A DNA stretch of 64,000 bases from Aphrocallistes beatrix (lineage: Eukaryota; Porifera; Hexactinellida; Sceptrulophora; Aphrocallistidae), in the NCBI GenBank assembly GCA_963281255.1, contig OY725488.1, positions 12,187,524 through 12,251,523 of the forward strand. The letters run 5' to 3'. Numbering within the stretch: position 1 is the stretch's first letter; every line of letters starts with the position of its first letter. Under the pieces are notes generated by a model. The model searched no databases. It was not told the origin of the DNA and worked only from the letters and a program-made list of their open reading frames with translations. Below, piece by piece: positions 1-9,770 of this stretch. The position numbers were made by a program, and so were the translations under genes.

Positions 1-586
1 CTATTTCGGAAAGAAAAGTGTCTACGATTAAGATCTAAGCGAAATTTTGACTCCAATAAATCGAAACATTTGTTCACACCTTTTCAATACAATATATAGT
101 ATACTACTTTTACGTATATAGCTCTACCACATGATAGAAACCATTGTGAAATCATTGTAGTGTACCTGCGATGGAAAAGTTATGTGTATATTTTCACACT
201 TTTATATACATAGTATCGTACGGAAATTTGATTCGGAATAGGTAATAGTTGATTCTCTCTGCCATGGGAGCATATGACACTAATCTTTGTAAAGCCTGAA
301 ATTAAGGGGACTGGATTGTTTTATTATTTCTTTATATACTACCAAATATTTGAAAATTTCTTTCCCGCCAAAAGTGCAAATTATTTACTATCTGACAGCA
401 ACATCTTCACTACTACCATTTATCGAATCCCTCATGTGGTATCATTAACTGAATTAGTATATTCTATCTGAAATATCAATTTTAATCTGGTGGTAGATGG
501 GGCTAAACATCCCGGCTACTATTCTACGATATATTGTACTATAAATTTCTTTTACTTAAACCATGTAATTAGCCATGTAATTACTT
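1..586. other. AT-rich stretch, no gene seen
   Basis: No convincing coding frame. The first ~100 bases (the phrase around ATCTAAGCGAAATTTT followed by a CACACCTTTT-like stretch) resemble the interior of the Helitron-like elements at 39083 and 33128, so the window probably opens inside such an element. Neither of its ends can be placed. Confidence 0.4.
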
Positions 587-871
587 GTGAAACAATGCAA
601 CGAAAAAGTAAATTGTTTATATAATTATAGGGACCGGATTATCAAAAAAGGGAAGAGAGGAGGCGGAGGGAGGATGGGCAGTGGCGGCAGAGGTAGCAGA
701 TGCAGAGGGGGCAGAGGCGGCGGCAAAAGCAGCGGCAGAGGCGGAGGCGGCAGAGGCAGATGCGGCAAAAGCAGCGGCAAAGGCAGAGGCGGGGGCGGAA
801 GAGGTGGCAGAGGGGGAGGAGGAGGAGGAGGGGAAGAGTGTGAGTTTTTAATCTTCCAAATTAAGCAATAA
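587..871. repeat. G/A-rich low-complexity tract
   Basis: From about 650 to 835 the plus strand is almost pure purine with GGCAGA/GGCGGC-like units. It yields a Gly/Arg-rich frame on plus and a Pro/Leu-rich frame on minus. Frames open on both strands are typical of simple repeats, so I do not call a protein. It is the most G-rich tract in the first 10 kb. Confidence 0.75.
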
Positions 872-1654
872 ATTTTATATTTTACTGCAACTCCTAGTAT
901 AGTAGATGTCATGATCAATATGGAACGTCGTACTTCACTCGTTATTGGAAATTATATTGAACTAATTTGGACCAATTTGGGCCATATATTCCTTCTGTGG
1001 TGCAGATTAGCTAGCACCATGTGTTAATTTTTCAAAATTTAATAAATATAGTCAAATTGCTGGAACTTCAAACCTTTGAAAACAATTCTCAACCTCCATA
1101 TAGACATTCGTAAAATCTATACGTAAGATATACGGATCATTTTTATAAAAACATTAGAAAGGCCACCTTGTAAGTTCAATTCTAAATATTATTTGTCCAC
1201 GCCTCTTTGTACACTATGTTAATCAAAGCGTATTGTACGCGTAGATATTGAAGTACTATATAGTAATAGTCAAAACAATATGCATTGCAACAAAGGTTTA
1301 TGATATGAATCTTTGATATGAATATAGAATTGCCATTGATGAATATTTTAGATTACAAGCAAAATGATAACATTACAAAATACTGTGCATTCATGATAAA
1401 TTAACAGCTTTCGAAAATCGAAAAGTTCGAGTTACCATAAATTGTCCCATAATCACCTCAAATCAATGTAATTACTTTGAAAATCTTGCTAATTAAATGA
1501 TATCAACTATGTCTTATATTTATTGTATTTGTAGATGGCTCAAAGATTAGATGACGTACCGGGGGAGGGGGTCACATTTATCTTTGATTTCAACATACTG
1601 ATTTTACCCCCCACCTCACAGGGTCTGGGGTGGTGGGGGAGGATTATCAAGGAG
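872..1654. other. AT-rich stretch, no gene seen
   Basis: No open frame of note and no recognisable repeat except short C/G runs near 1558-1640. Confidence 0.5.
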
Positions 1655-1765
1655 TTAATGATGAATCATTATTTCGAGGAGTTGGGTTGTTCTTTGGGCT
1701 GAAGCAGAATTTGGATTCATATTCAAGTAATACTGGTATTTTATTTGTACCACATATTCCTTATA
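1655..1765 (+). repeat. Left part of dispersed repeat D (copy 1)
   Basis: About 110 bases are nearly identical to 6448-6556. In copy 2 they run almost directly into the part matching 3012-3843, so copy 1 was split by later insertions (1768-3011). Confidence 0.8.
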
Positions 1766-1767
1766 CA

Positions 1768-1824
1768 ATCAGGGTCGCATATTGTGAACTACCAGGGGAG
1801 CAAAAAATATGTTCATAATAGAGA
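1768..1824 (+). mobile_element. Truncated TA-target MITE (CAGTCAGGGTCGC family)
   Basis: It begins after TA with CAATCAGGGTCGC, one change from the terminus of the MITEs at 22939-23273 and 28943-29127, and includes their conserved GGGGAGCAAAAAATATGTTC phrase. It stops abruptly at the Helitron-like end at 1825. Confidence 0.6.
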
Positions 1825-3011
1825 CAAGCGCGCTTCGCTTGCTTGCGCTGCGCGGCTTGCGGACACTGCGTGTCCGCAGATTTACCCAGTGGGAGCTTGG
1901 GGATATTAGAGAAACAATACGTCGCTTTCTTGTTTTATACTAAGTTCGCTGGATTGTCATTTGTCTACGGTTACATTTAAAAAATCAGAACTGTAGCAGA
2001 AATTTTGTTTCGTGATAAATATAATTTACTTCGTATTAAGTCAACTAATCCTGAATGTAAGCTCAATTTGAATACACAAAGTTCACATTGCTATAGATTA
2101 TTATACTTAAATAATCAATTCCAGTCCATGTCGTTAAAAGTTAGTTTATGATCGAATTGATTGATCGTAGCATATAACACACTTTAATTGTTGTTAACAA
2201 TCAAATTATAGACTTAAAATAGCAGTATTCAGTCATTTATATGAAATAGAATCGTGTGAATGGATTATAAAAGGCTGATAATTGATTGGTTCACATAAAC
2301 CAATGAATTTCAATCACAAATAGTTATTTTGATTGTATGCATAAGTCAATACTATTTTATTCCAATGTATTTGCATTATAAAATAATCGAATTTGATTGG
2401 TCAGCACATTTTGTCACCTATCTCGGCGAGGTGTGAACATTTCGCTTAGATCTTCGAACTTAATCCTAGATTCATCATTTGACACCTACATGCCAATTTT
2501 CGTATCTCTACGACTTGCCAATTCTTCAATCAATTCGGACAAACAAAAAAAAACAAAAAACAAAAAAAATGTGGGAGTTTTTTGGCTATGGCTCCAGTAA
2601 GTTCTGAGTTCAGAGCAAAATGTCGACTCATCATGGAATTATGACGTCATTGTCACATTTTTAAAAGTTAAGCAACACAGTTATTCGGGCATAACTCAGC
2701 CATTATAGGAGAGAGAAGGCTGAAATTTTAATAAAATCTGTATACTAACATACCTCACATATGATGCGACTTTCATCAAAAAATGATGACTCATCACTTT
2801 GTTATGACGTTATCATTACGCATCAAAAATTTTAAAATTGACAAATTTGGTGATTTTTCGAGTGAAATCGGTTTTAACACTAAGATGGACATATTTAGAG
2901 ATGTTATCTCCCTTATAATTAACCAATGTCACCTCCAGGCGACCGAAGGGAGCCTCTGGCGGACACAAAGTGTCCGCCAGCCGCGCAGCGCAAGCAAGCG
3001 AAGCGCGCTTG
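1825..3011. mobile_element. Two Helitron-like elements joined head to head
   Basis: Both outer edges carry the same GC-rich 3' end, pointing outward: minus at 1825 and plus at 3011 (GCAAGCGAAGCGCGCTTG). Just inside each is a hairpin: an 11-bp stem with AAA loop at 2956-2980, and a 9-bp stem with TGC loop near 1860-1880. The minus member holds 2397-2545, which matches the reverse complement of 39118-39270. The plus member (about 2556-3011) matches the reverse complement of 36652-37070. Each outer end is followed by T in its own orientation. No Rep/helicase protein is encoded. Confidence 0.65.
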
Positions 3012-3302
3012 TTACAATTATAATTGAACCCAACCCTGAATTTATTAGCAACGGTGAATTTGAATTTTTAAAATACATCGGGTTCAAATAGTGGTGTCAC
3101 TGATGTTAGACGCTCATTTTAACTATATTGATATAAATGAGTTGACATATATCACAGTTTATGATAATAATTGAGCACAAACCATTTATCTATTCATACG
3201 TAATACAATGGATGTATATGCAAGCGTTTAACACATAATATTGTATCTGATTTAGTATTTGTACTACAAATGAAGACAATTATTCTTTACATATTGTTCC
3301 CA

Positions 3303-3521
3303 TTAAACCGTGTTCAAAGTTGTGTCACTCAGATTACACTTAAACCTGCAGAGATAGGCACAAGATGAGAAGATTCTATCTGATTTTAAAGAAGTAGTTG
3401 GTACTGCCAGCAACATTTGGTATATTGATATATTATTCGGGATCCCGAGGAGGTAAGCCAAACCAGTCGCATTTTGCAGTAGTGAAGCATGTCTTTCTAT
3501 AAGCGCAATCAAATCCCACAT
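3303..3521 (-). pseudogene. hAT transposase C-terminal dimerisation fragment
   Basis: The 72-residue frame contains LLAVPTTSLKSDRIFSSCA followed by R..L.....LNTV. This fits the hAT C-terminal signature (A/P-x-TS-x3-ER-x-FS, then R-x2-L). Only the dimerisation end is present; the catalytic domain is absent, so this is a relic. The same fragment lies in copy 2 at 6852-7070. A domesticated gene is unlikely because both copies are repeat-borne and neither has further coding sequence. Confidence 0.6.
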
Positions 3522-3540
3522 TCAAATACCTTGTGGGGTA

Positions 3541-3690
3541 CAACTATAGTTTTGGATCGGAACCTTTGTCACTCGATTTGGATAAAGGTGTGGCTCTAGC
3601 GTTATAGAACTCGTTGAGATATGAAGAACGAACTAGAGCCACCCTTTATCCAAATCGGATGATCAAGGTTCCGGTCCAAAACTATATTTG
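3541..3690. mobile_element. Foldback MITE with TA target
   Basis: Inverted arms of about 60 bp (starting CAACTATAGTTTTGGATCGG) are separated by a short spacer and flanked by TA (3539-3540, 3691-3692). The orthologous insertion sits at 7090-7239 in the other copy of repeat D, so it predates the duplication. Confidence 0.65.
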
Positions 3691-4141
3691 TACCGTAATC
3701 CATTCCAATGTGCTATTGTTGCAACTCAAAGTAGTAAGGCAATATCAGATATATAATGAAAATTTAATGCTTTAAGTGTAGGTATCATGGATTTTCAGAT
3801 CCAGTTTTCCGCATTGTCCCAAAAGAGCTTATTATTGATGATATTATATTTTAATCACATTCTCTTGAGGCTATTATCGATAGGATGAGGCATTCTGGTT
3901 TACTGGCTCGAGGAATGAGGTACAAGTGTGGGGAGTTGATGAATGAAGGGAAATACAGTCATTCCCAAGACGAGTATGTATGGAGATGTCCTAGTTGCAA
4001 AAAGGTTCGCTCAATTCGTTACGGATCCTTCTTCACACCGAGCAAGCTTTCAATTCCATCATTTTCAAGTTTTCTACTACTGTTGCGAAGATCTACAGAC
4101 TCATGCTTTCTTGGAAAAACACTTGAAACGGAGTTCAACTA

Positions 4142-5407
4142 CGAGTGTTATCTTAGCAGGGGATTCGGCGGCGGATTCGAAGTCATACTATCGCTTATAA
4201 CTCGAAAGTATTCGTCGTAGATCGAAAATAATTATACCAGTAAATTATACCAGAAAGAAGAGAGTTGGTGCATTTCATTTTTAAATTTAAATTTTTAAAT
4301 TTTCACAAAATGAGTTAGCAGTGACACATCAAATTTAGGTCTCAGTTTTTGGTTAATATCTCATGAAATATTTATGTTACAAACTTTTCCTTTAAACTAC
4401 GTTTATTTCAGCCTTGGTGTATTTTATATTTCAAATTTCAAATTAAAATATTAAATTTTGAACGAATCATTAGTATTTGAATTTACGTTATAATAATGTG
4501 ATTCACCGGGATTGAATCTATCAAAAATATCCTCTTTTAATCACACCAGATCATATTTTGATTGCTGAATTCGTGTCCAGCACTAAATTTCCAGCAATTT
4601 GATATATATATTGACCATATTTGGAGAATTATTTTGGTTGCCCGTTCCTAGCAACGGCCAGGAATGTTAAAACATTCCGATCTCCAAATTTTGGAGTAAC
4701 CATATCGAGTGACCCCTTGTTCTTCTCGGCTAGGTTCAGCGAGTACAAAAAAGTCAAAACACTGACATATCATATGTGGAATATATGAAAGTTATGTGGT
4801 ATGCTATTGTGGCAGGTATAGTTGAATATGTTACTAGCATATTCGTACTCGCTGAACCTAGCCGAGAAGAACAAGGGGTCACTCGATATGGTTACTCCAA
4901 GATCGGAATGTTTTAACATTCCTGGCCGTTGCTAGGAATTCTCCAAATATGGTCAATATATATGTCAATTGCTGGAAATTTAGTGCTGGACACGAATTCA
5001 GCAATCAAAATATGATCTGGTGTGATTAAAAGAAGATATTTTTGATAGATTCAATCCCGGTGATATCACATTATTATAATGTAAAATTCAAATATTAATC
5101 ATTCGTTCAAAAATTAATATTTTAATTTGAAATTTGAAATACAAAATACACCAAGGTTGAAATAAACGTAGTTTAAAGGCAAAGTTTGTAACATAAATAT
5201 TTCATGAGATATTAACAAAAAACTGAGACCTAAATTTGATGTGTCACTGCTAACTCATCTTGAGAAAATTTAAAAATTTAAACTTAAAAATGAAATACAC
5301 CAACTCTCATCTTTCCACTGGTATAATTATTTTTGATCTAGGACGAATACTTTTCAAGTTATAAGCGATTAAGTGTGACTTCGAATCCGCTGCTAAGATC
5401 ACACTCG
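4142..5407. mobile_element. Long foldback element, MULE-like, inside Merlin
   Basis: Two inverted arms (about 4142-4746 and 4845-5407) surround a loop of about 98 bp. The termini are CGAGTGT and ACACTCG. AGTTCAACTA occurs immediately before the left end (4132-4141) and at 5409-5418 on the right. This gives a 10-bp target duplication, or 11 bp with one mismatch. Long arms and a 9-11 bp duplication suggest a non-autonomous Mutator-like element, a class call based on length alone. It has no coding capacity. Confidence 0.8.
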
Positions 5408-6030
5408 AAGTTCAACTACTATTGTTGATTGGAATAACTTCTTGAGAGATGTGATGCATTGAAGAACTCATTGATAACTCTGAACCATTGGGTGGTCAAG
5501 GTAAAACTGTAGAGATCGACGAGTCGAAATTCGGGAAGCGCAAGTATAATCGTGGAAGACTGTTGACTGGCTAATGGGTATTTGGTATTTGTGAGAGGGA
5601 GTCACATAAAGTGGTATTGTTTTATGTACCAGATTGTTCTACAGCAACTTTACTTCCAATTATCCAAGTTTGTGTTACCTGGTGGTACCGGAATACTTTC
5701 CGATGAATGGGCTGCTTATTTCGTCTTGCAAACCCAAGGTTATGATCACGGTACTGTCAACCATTCTGACATTTCGTTGATCCAATCACATAAGTACATA
5801 TTAACACAGTGGAAGGGAGCTGGAGTACTGTTAAGAAGAAAAATAAAGACAAATACCAATCCTGACCTTCTGGAAACACATTTCATTGAATCTTGCTGGA
5901 GAAGGGGGAATAAGGATGATATCTTCAGCAGCATGGTAGCTGCATTAGAATCTTTTGAATGTCCAAATTATTCAATACTTCAGACACCAGAGCAAAAGCA
6001 ACAGAATATAATTAATAAAGGGTCGTTATT

Positions 6031-6073
6031 AGAGCGTTGCTGATAGCCACACTTCGGCTATCAGCAACGCTCT
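6031..6073. repeat. Perfect hairpin, 18-bp stem
   Basis: 6031-6048 is the exact reverse complement of 6056-6073, with the 7-base loop ACACTTC. It directly follows the last readable Merlin codons and could mark the 3' boundary of that element or act as a terminator-like structure. Confidence 0.8.
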
Positions 6074-6300
6074 ACAGGGTGGCTCATAAGTTCTGTGACA
6101 AGCTTGCTTAGGTATAAAATTTATTATACTCAAACAATCATGATTATTATGGTCTTTAGAGATTGTAATTCGAATATTTTCAATGATTTTAGAAGATTTT
6201 TCGAGTCTAAGATCTGGAACTGTGTTTTGTATGGTGATTTGTATGAGGGAAAATGTGTCCTAGCACGCAGCGAAAATTGAGAATCAGAGCCCACTACTTT
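6074..6300. repeat. Interspersed repeat, second copy near 49467
   Basis: Starting at GGTGGCTCATAAGTTCTGTG, about 200 bases resemble 49472-49680. The first ~25 bases look like the terminus of a mariner/Tc1-type element (GGTGGCCAATAAGTTC...), but no transposase frame follows. Confidence 0.5.
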
Positions 6301-6447
6301 TCAAATGATCATTCTAGAGCCTTCAAATTCTAGGAAAAATTGGTTCCACGTTAGCCCGGATTCTTCGGCTTCAAATAGTCCTGTGCGGAAAATGTGAGTA
6401 GCTTCAGATTTACATACCATACTTGTAAAATCCAAATAATTGAGTTA

Positions 6448-7402
6448 AATATGAATCATTATTTCGAGGAGTTGGGTTGTTCTTTGGGCTGAAGCAGAAT
6501 TTGGATTCATATTCAAGTAATACTGGTATTTTATTTGTACCACATATTCCTTATATATACAATTACAATTATAATTGAACCCTGAATTTATTAGCAACGG
6601 AGAATTTGAATTTTAAAAAATACATCGGGTTCAAATAGTGGTGTCACTGATGTTAGACGCTCATTTTAACTATATTGATATACCCGAGTTTATATATATA
6701 TCACAGTTTATGATAATAATTGAGCACAAACCATTTATCCATTCATACGTAATATAATGGATGTATATGGAAGCGTTTAACACATAATATTGTATCTGAT
6801 TTAGTATTTGTACTATAAATGAAGACAATTATTCTTTACATATTGTTCCCATTAAACAGTGTTCAAAGTTGTGTCACTCAGACTACTCTTAAACCTGCAG
6901 AGATAGGCATAAGATGAGAAGATTCCATCAGATTTTACAGAAGTAGTTGGTACTGCCAGCAACATTTGGTATATTGATATATTATTTGGGATCCCGAGGA
7001 TGTAAGCCAAACCAGTCGCATTTTGCAGTAGTGAAGCATGTCTTTCTATAAGCGCAATCAAATCCCACATTCAAATACCTTGTGGGGTACAACTATAGTT
7101 TTGGATCGGAACCTTCTCATCCGATTTGGATAAAGGTGTGGCTCTAGCGTTATAGAGCTCGTTGAGATATGAAGAACGAACTAGAACCACACCTTTATCC
7201 AAATCGGATGATAAAGGTTCCGGTCCAAAACTATAGTTGTACCGTAATCCATTCCAATGTGCTATTGTTGCAACTCAAAGTAGTAAGGCAATATCAGATA
7301 TAAAATAAAAATTTGATGCTTTAAGTGTAGTATCATGGATTTTCAGATCCAGTTTTCACCAACAGTTTTCCCCATTGTCCCAGAAGAGCTTATTATTGAT
7401 GA
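6448..7402. repeat. Dispersed repeat D (copy 2)
   Basis: An almost uninterrupted copy of 1655-1765 plus 3012-3843. It carries the same hAT C-terminal fragment on minus (6852-7070) and the same foldback MITE (7090-7239). It serves as a pre-insertion reference for the 1768-3011 insertions. Confidence 0.8.
6852..7070 (-). pseudogene. hAT C-terminal fragment, second copy
   Basis: 72-residue frame differing by a few residues from 3303-3521, with LLAVPTTSVKSDGIFSS at the hAT dimerisation motif. The usual Arg/Glu-Arg position before IFS reads Asp-Gly, consistent with decay. Confidence 0.55.
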
Positions 7403-7502
7403 TAAAATACAAACAAACTTCATAACTGGATTAAACTAACATAAGAAACAACGAACCACGGCATCTGTGAAGCAAATAGAATCAGTAGGACAGCGTTTAG
7501 AC

Positions 7503-7737
7503 CAGTGGTTCCCAACGGGGGGCTGTAAATGAGAATTTATTGTAACACATGTAAACATTGTGAAAACACACTAATGTCAAGGATCACATGTTCCAACTTA
7601 CATTACTACAAGTACTTAGCAAACAAATGATAATCACTAATTAAAAACTGGCATAATAAATAATGAAGTAGGGGGTGCCTAATGAAAGTTGCAAGCACCT
7701 TAGGGGGCGTTACAAAGGGAAAGGTTGGGAAACACTG
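7503..7737. mobile_element. hAT MITE with perfect 8-bp target duplication
   Basis: 235 bp. It starts CAGTGGTTCCCAAC and ends with a near-complement (GTTGGGAAACACTG). GTTTAGAC is repeated exactly at 7495-7502 and 7738-7745. The termini and 8-bp duplication fit hAT. No coding. Confidence 0.9.
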
Positions 7738-8226
7738 GTTTAGACAGAATGAAGTGTGACTATTAGTAACTCTCTAATAACAACCCCTTATTAATTATAA
7801 CTACACCAACATATCAGTGATTCTGTGTTACAAGCTTCTTAGGAAGAAAGGTATATGAGATGGCGAGAATCTACAGAAGCATTGAGGAACAATCTGCATT
7901 GGAAAACAGTGGAAGAAAACGGTGAAGCAGAATTAATATAGACAAGAGGTCACAAAGAATATGTATTTCTAAATCTGACAACATATGGAAGAAATAGAAA
8001 TAAGATGAGGTGATTAATGTAATACGAGGGTTGTCCTGAAAGTCCGCGGGCTTTTTGCAACTTTTTTAAAGGAAACCATAGGAGTAAAGCTAATTAATCT
8101 TTGACAATCTTTTAATCCAACTATTTCTCGTCACTTTCTATTTCTTATTGTGTTCAATATTGCAATGTGAAAAATTTTAGCTTTTCTCCGGAATGGAATC
8201 CTTTGAAGAAGATAAACGGACTGTTA

Positions 8227-8399
8227 CAGTGGAATTTGCTTATTAGCAACTCGCTTATTAGCAATATTGCTCTATGAGCAACCAATCTTCAGGTCCCAAG
8301 TGAAGATTTTGTGTTAATTCTGTTTCCTTATTAGCAACTTCGCGTATTAGCAACCATTTTATGAGCAAAACTCGAGTTGCTAATAAGCGAATTCCACTG
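8227..8399. mobile_element. TA-target MITE (TTATTAGCAAC family) inside mariner
   Basis: 173 bp, flanked by TA (8225-8226, 8400-8401). Terminal inverted repeats are CAGTGGAATTTGCTTATTAG and its near-complement. A related copy lies at 46721-46863. The CAGT start and TA target suggest a pogo/Tigger-type or other Tc1-mariner supplier. Confidence 0.85.
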
Positions 8400-9041
8400 T
8401 ATTTGGTTTTTATGGAAACAGGGAAATCTGGTTCAGAGATATTAAGTGAGATGTCAGAAGTGTATGGAGATGAATGTCCAAAAAAGACGATGATCTACAA
8501 GTGGATTGAGCGATTTTCTGATGGGTGTTAGACTGTTGGGGATGCACTATATAGTGGCCGTCCAAGTTCCACTATTTTCCATGGTAACATCGAGTATGTG
8601 AAGAAGGCAATAGATGAGGATCGTCGTATCACTGTCAGAGAATTAGAAGTTGGGAATCGCTAAAACATCTATTCACCTTATGCTTACTGAACATCTTGGA
8701 ATGACACGAGTTGTGGCTAGATGGGTCCCAAAACTTTTATCTGAACAACAGAAGCTTGCGCAAACTCATGTTTGTCGCACTCTTATCAAGGCTTGGCAGC
8801 AAGAGATGGATTATCTCAAGTGCATTGTGACTGGAAATGAATCATGGTTCCATTCTTATGAACCTGAGTCTAAATTTCAGAGTAGCCAATGGAAAAGAAA
8901 ATATGATTCCCTGCCAATCATTCAAAGTCAAGTCCGTTCCATCAGCGGGAAAGAAGATGGTCACAGTATTTTGGGATTACGAAGGTATTTTACAGATTGA
9001 ATGGTTACCAGAGAAAACGACAATCAAGAGTGATTATTATA

Positions 9042-9313
9042 CAGTATACCCTCGCTAATCCGAACAGCTCTGTTCCAATGATCGAAAAAATCGTTCCGAT
9101 TAGTGATTTTTTCTCTGAACTAGTATAAAAAATTTGTATTGTTAGAATATTAAAGATGTTATTTCGCTATGATTGCTTATTTAATGAGGTTTCTAAATAT
9201 TATTGATAGATTTAAGTTTGTAAAGGTATATTCAAAGCATAGAGGCGAATAATAATATATTTTGGGTGTTCAGATTTTAAGAATGAAGTGTTCGGATTGG
9301 CGAGGCTGTACTG
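9042..9313. mobile_element. TA-target MITE (CTAATCCGAAC family) inside mariner
   Basis: 272 bp between TA dinucleotides at 9040-9041 and 9314-9315. It begins CAGTATACCCTCGCTAATCC and ends with an imperfect inverted copy (GGATTGGCGAGGCTGTACTG). The termini resemble Tigger/pogo MITEs. A related half-copy may lie at about 21480-21570. Confidence 0.8.
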
Positions 9314-9770
9314 TATTATAATTTTAAGGAATTTGCGTGAGAGAATCAAGAAAGAACGAAGAGGCAAGTTGACTAGTGGAATTTTGTTACAGCATGATAA
9401 TGCAACACCTCATACAAGTCAGAAAACGAAGGCAGTCATCAACAAAATAGGCTTTGAATTGATGCCACATCCTCCTTACAGCCCAGATCTAGCCCCCAGC
9501 GACTATTGGTTATTCGAGGAAATGAGAAGACCCTTACGTGGAAAGCGTTTTTCTAATTTTGATGAACTCCAAACCGCCGTAAATACATGGGTAAAAGGTA
9601 CCCCCAAAAGAAGTTTTTTTCCACTGGAATTGAAAAGCTGCCAGAACGATGGCATAAATGTAATCTCCTAAAGGGTGAATATGTAGAAAAATGTAGCAGT
9701 AAATTCGACTCATAAAATATATTGTACATATTATTATAACGTTTCCGCGGACTTTGGGACAACCCTCGTA

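Larger units (their letters stand above)
3012..3843. repeat. Dispersed repeat D (copy 1, right part)
   Basis: Nearly identical over its length to 6563-7402. It contains a hAT transposase C-terminus on minus (3303-3521) and a foldback MITE (3541-3690). The repeat is therefore probably a decayed hAT element end with later passengers. Confidence 0.8.
3850..6075 (+). pseudogene. Merlin (IS1016/IS1595-like) transposase, broken
   Basis: A DDE transposase of the Merlin superfamily. The N-terminal part (3885-4141) has a C-x2-C pair (WRCPSCKK) and the SIRYGSFF..SKL motif. After the foldback insertion come TIVDWNNFLRDV, then [18 protein letters not shown] with the first catalytic Asp, then GGTGILSDEWAAY with the second Asp, then a VNHS block. 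Where family members have an IES-x-W motif with the catalytic Glu, this copy reads ILTQW, so that Glu seems lost. There are frame changes near 4070, 5456 and 5670 and a stop at about 5573. Removing 4142-5407 plus one target repeat joins LKRSSTT to IVDWNNF in frame, so the foldback arrived while this region was still readable or simply did not shift it. The element ends are not resolved. Confidence 0.85.
8025..9768 (+). pseudogene. mariner element with broken transposase
   Basis: Termini CGAGGGTTGTCC...GGACAACCCTCG are flanked by TA (8023-8024, 9769-9770). Coding remains include an HTH region (KTMIYKWIERFSDG, SGRPSS, DRRITVREL) and the first catalytic block (IVTGNESWFHSYEPE, where the family has GDESW, so the first Asp is Asn). 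Then come ILLQHDNATPHTS with the second Asp, and HPPYSPDLAPSDYWLF with the third Asp in the mariner DD34D spacing. There are internal stops near 8529 and 8661 and frame changes near 8650 and 8900. Two MITEs have landed inside (8227-8399, 9042-9313). Removing the second joins KSDYY to IIILRNL in frame. Confidence 0.9.

Noticed and set aside
587-918. Gly/Arg-rich plus-strand protein or Pro/Leu-rich minus-strand protein
   Set aside because: Purine simple repeat; both strands are open and no start context, splice signal or conserved motif supports coding.
2783-3091. 102-residue plus frame
   Set aside because: Lies across the Helitron-like 3' end and the start of repeat D; it changes frame in the other copies.
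3012-7402. LTR retrotransposon bounded by the two D repeats
   Set aside because: The D repeats carry a hAT C-terminus and a MITE, the DNA between is Merlin, and no LTR-element protein is present there.
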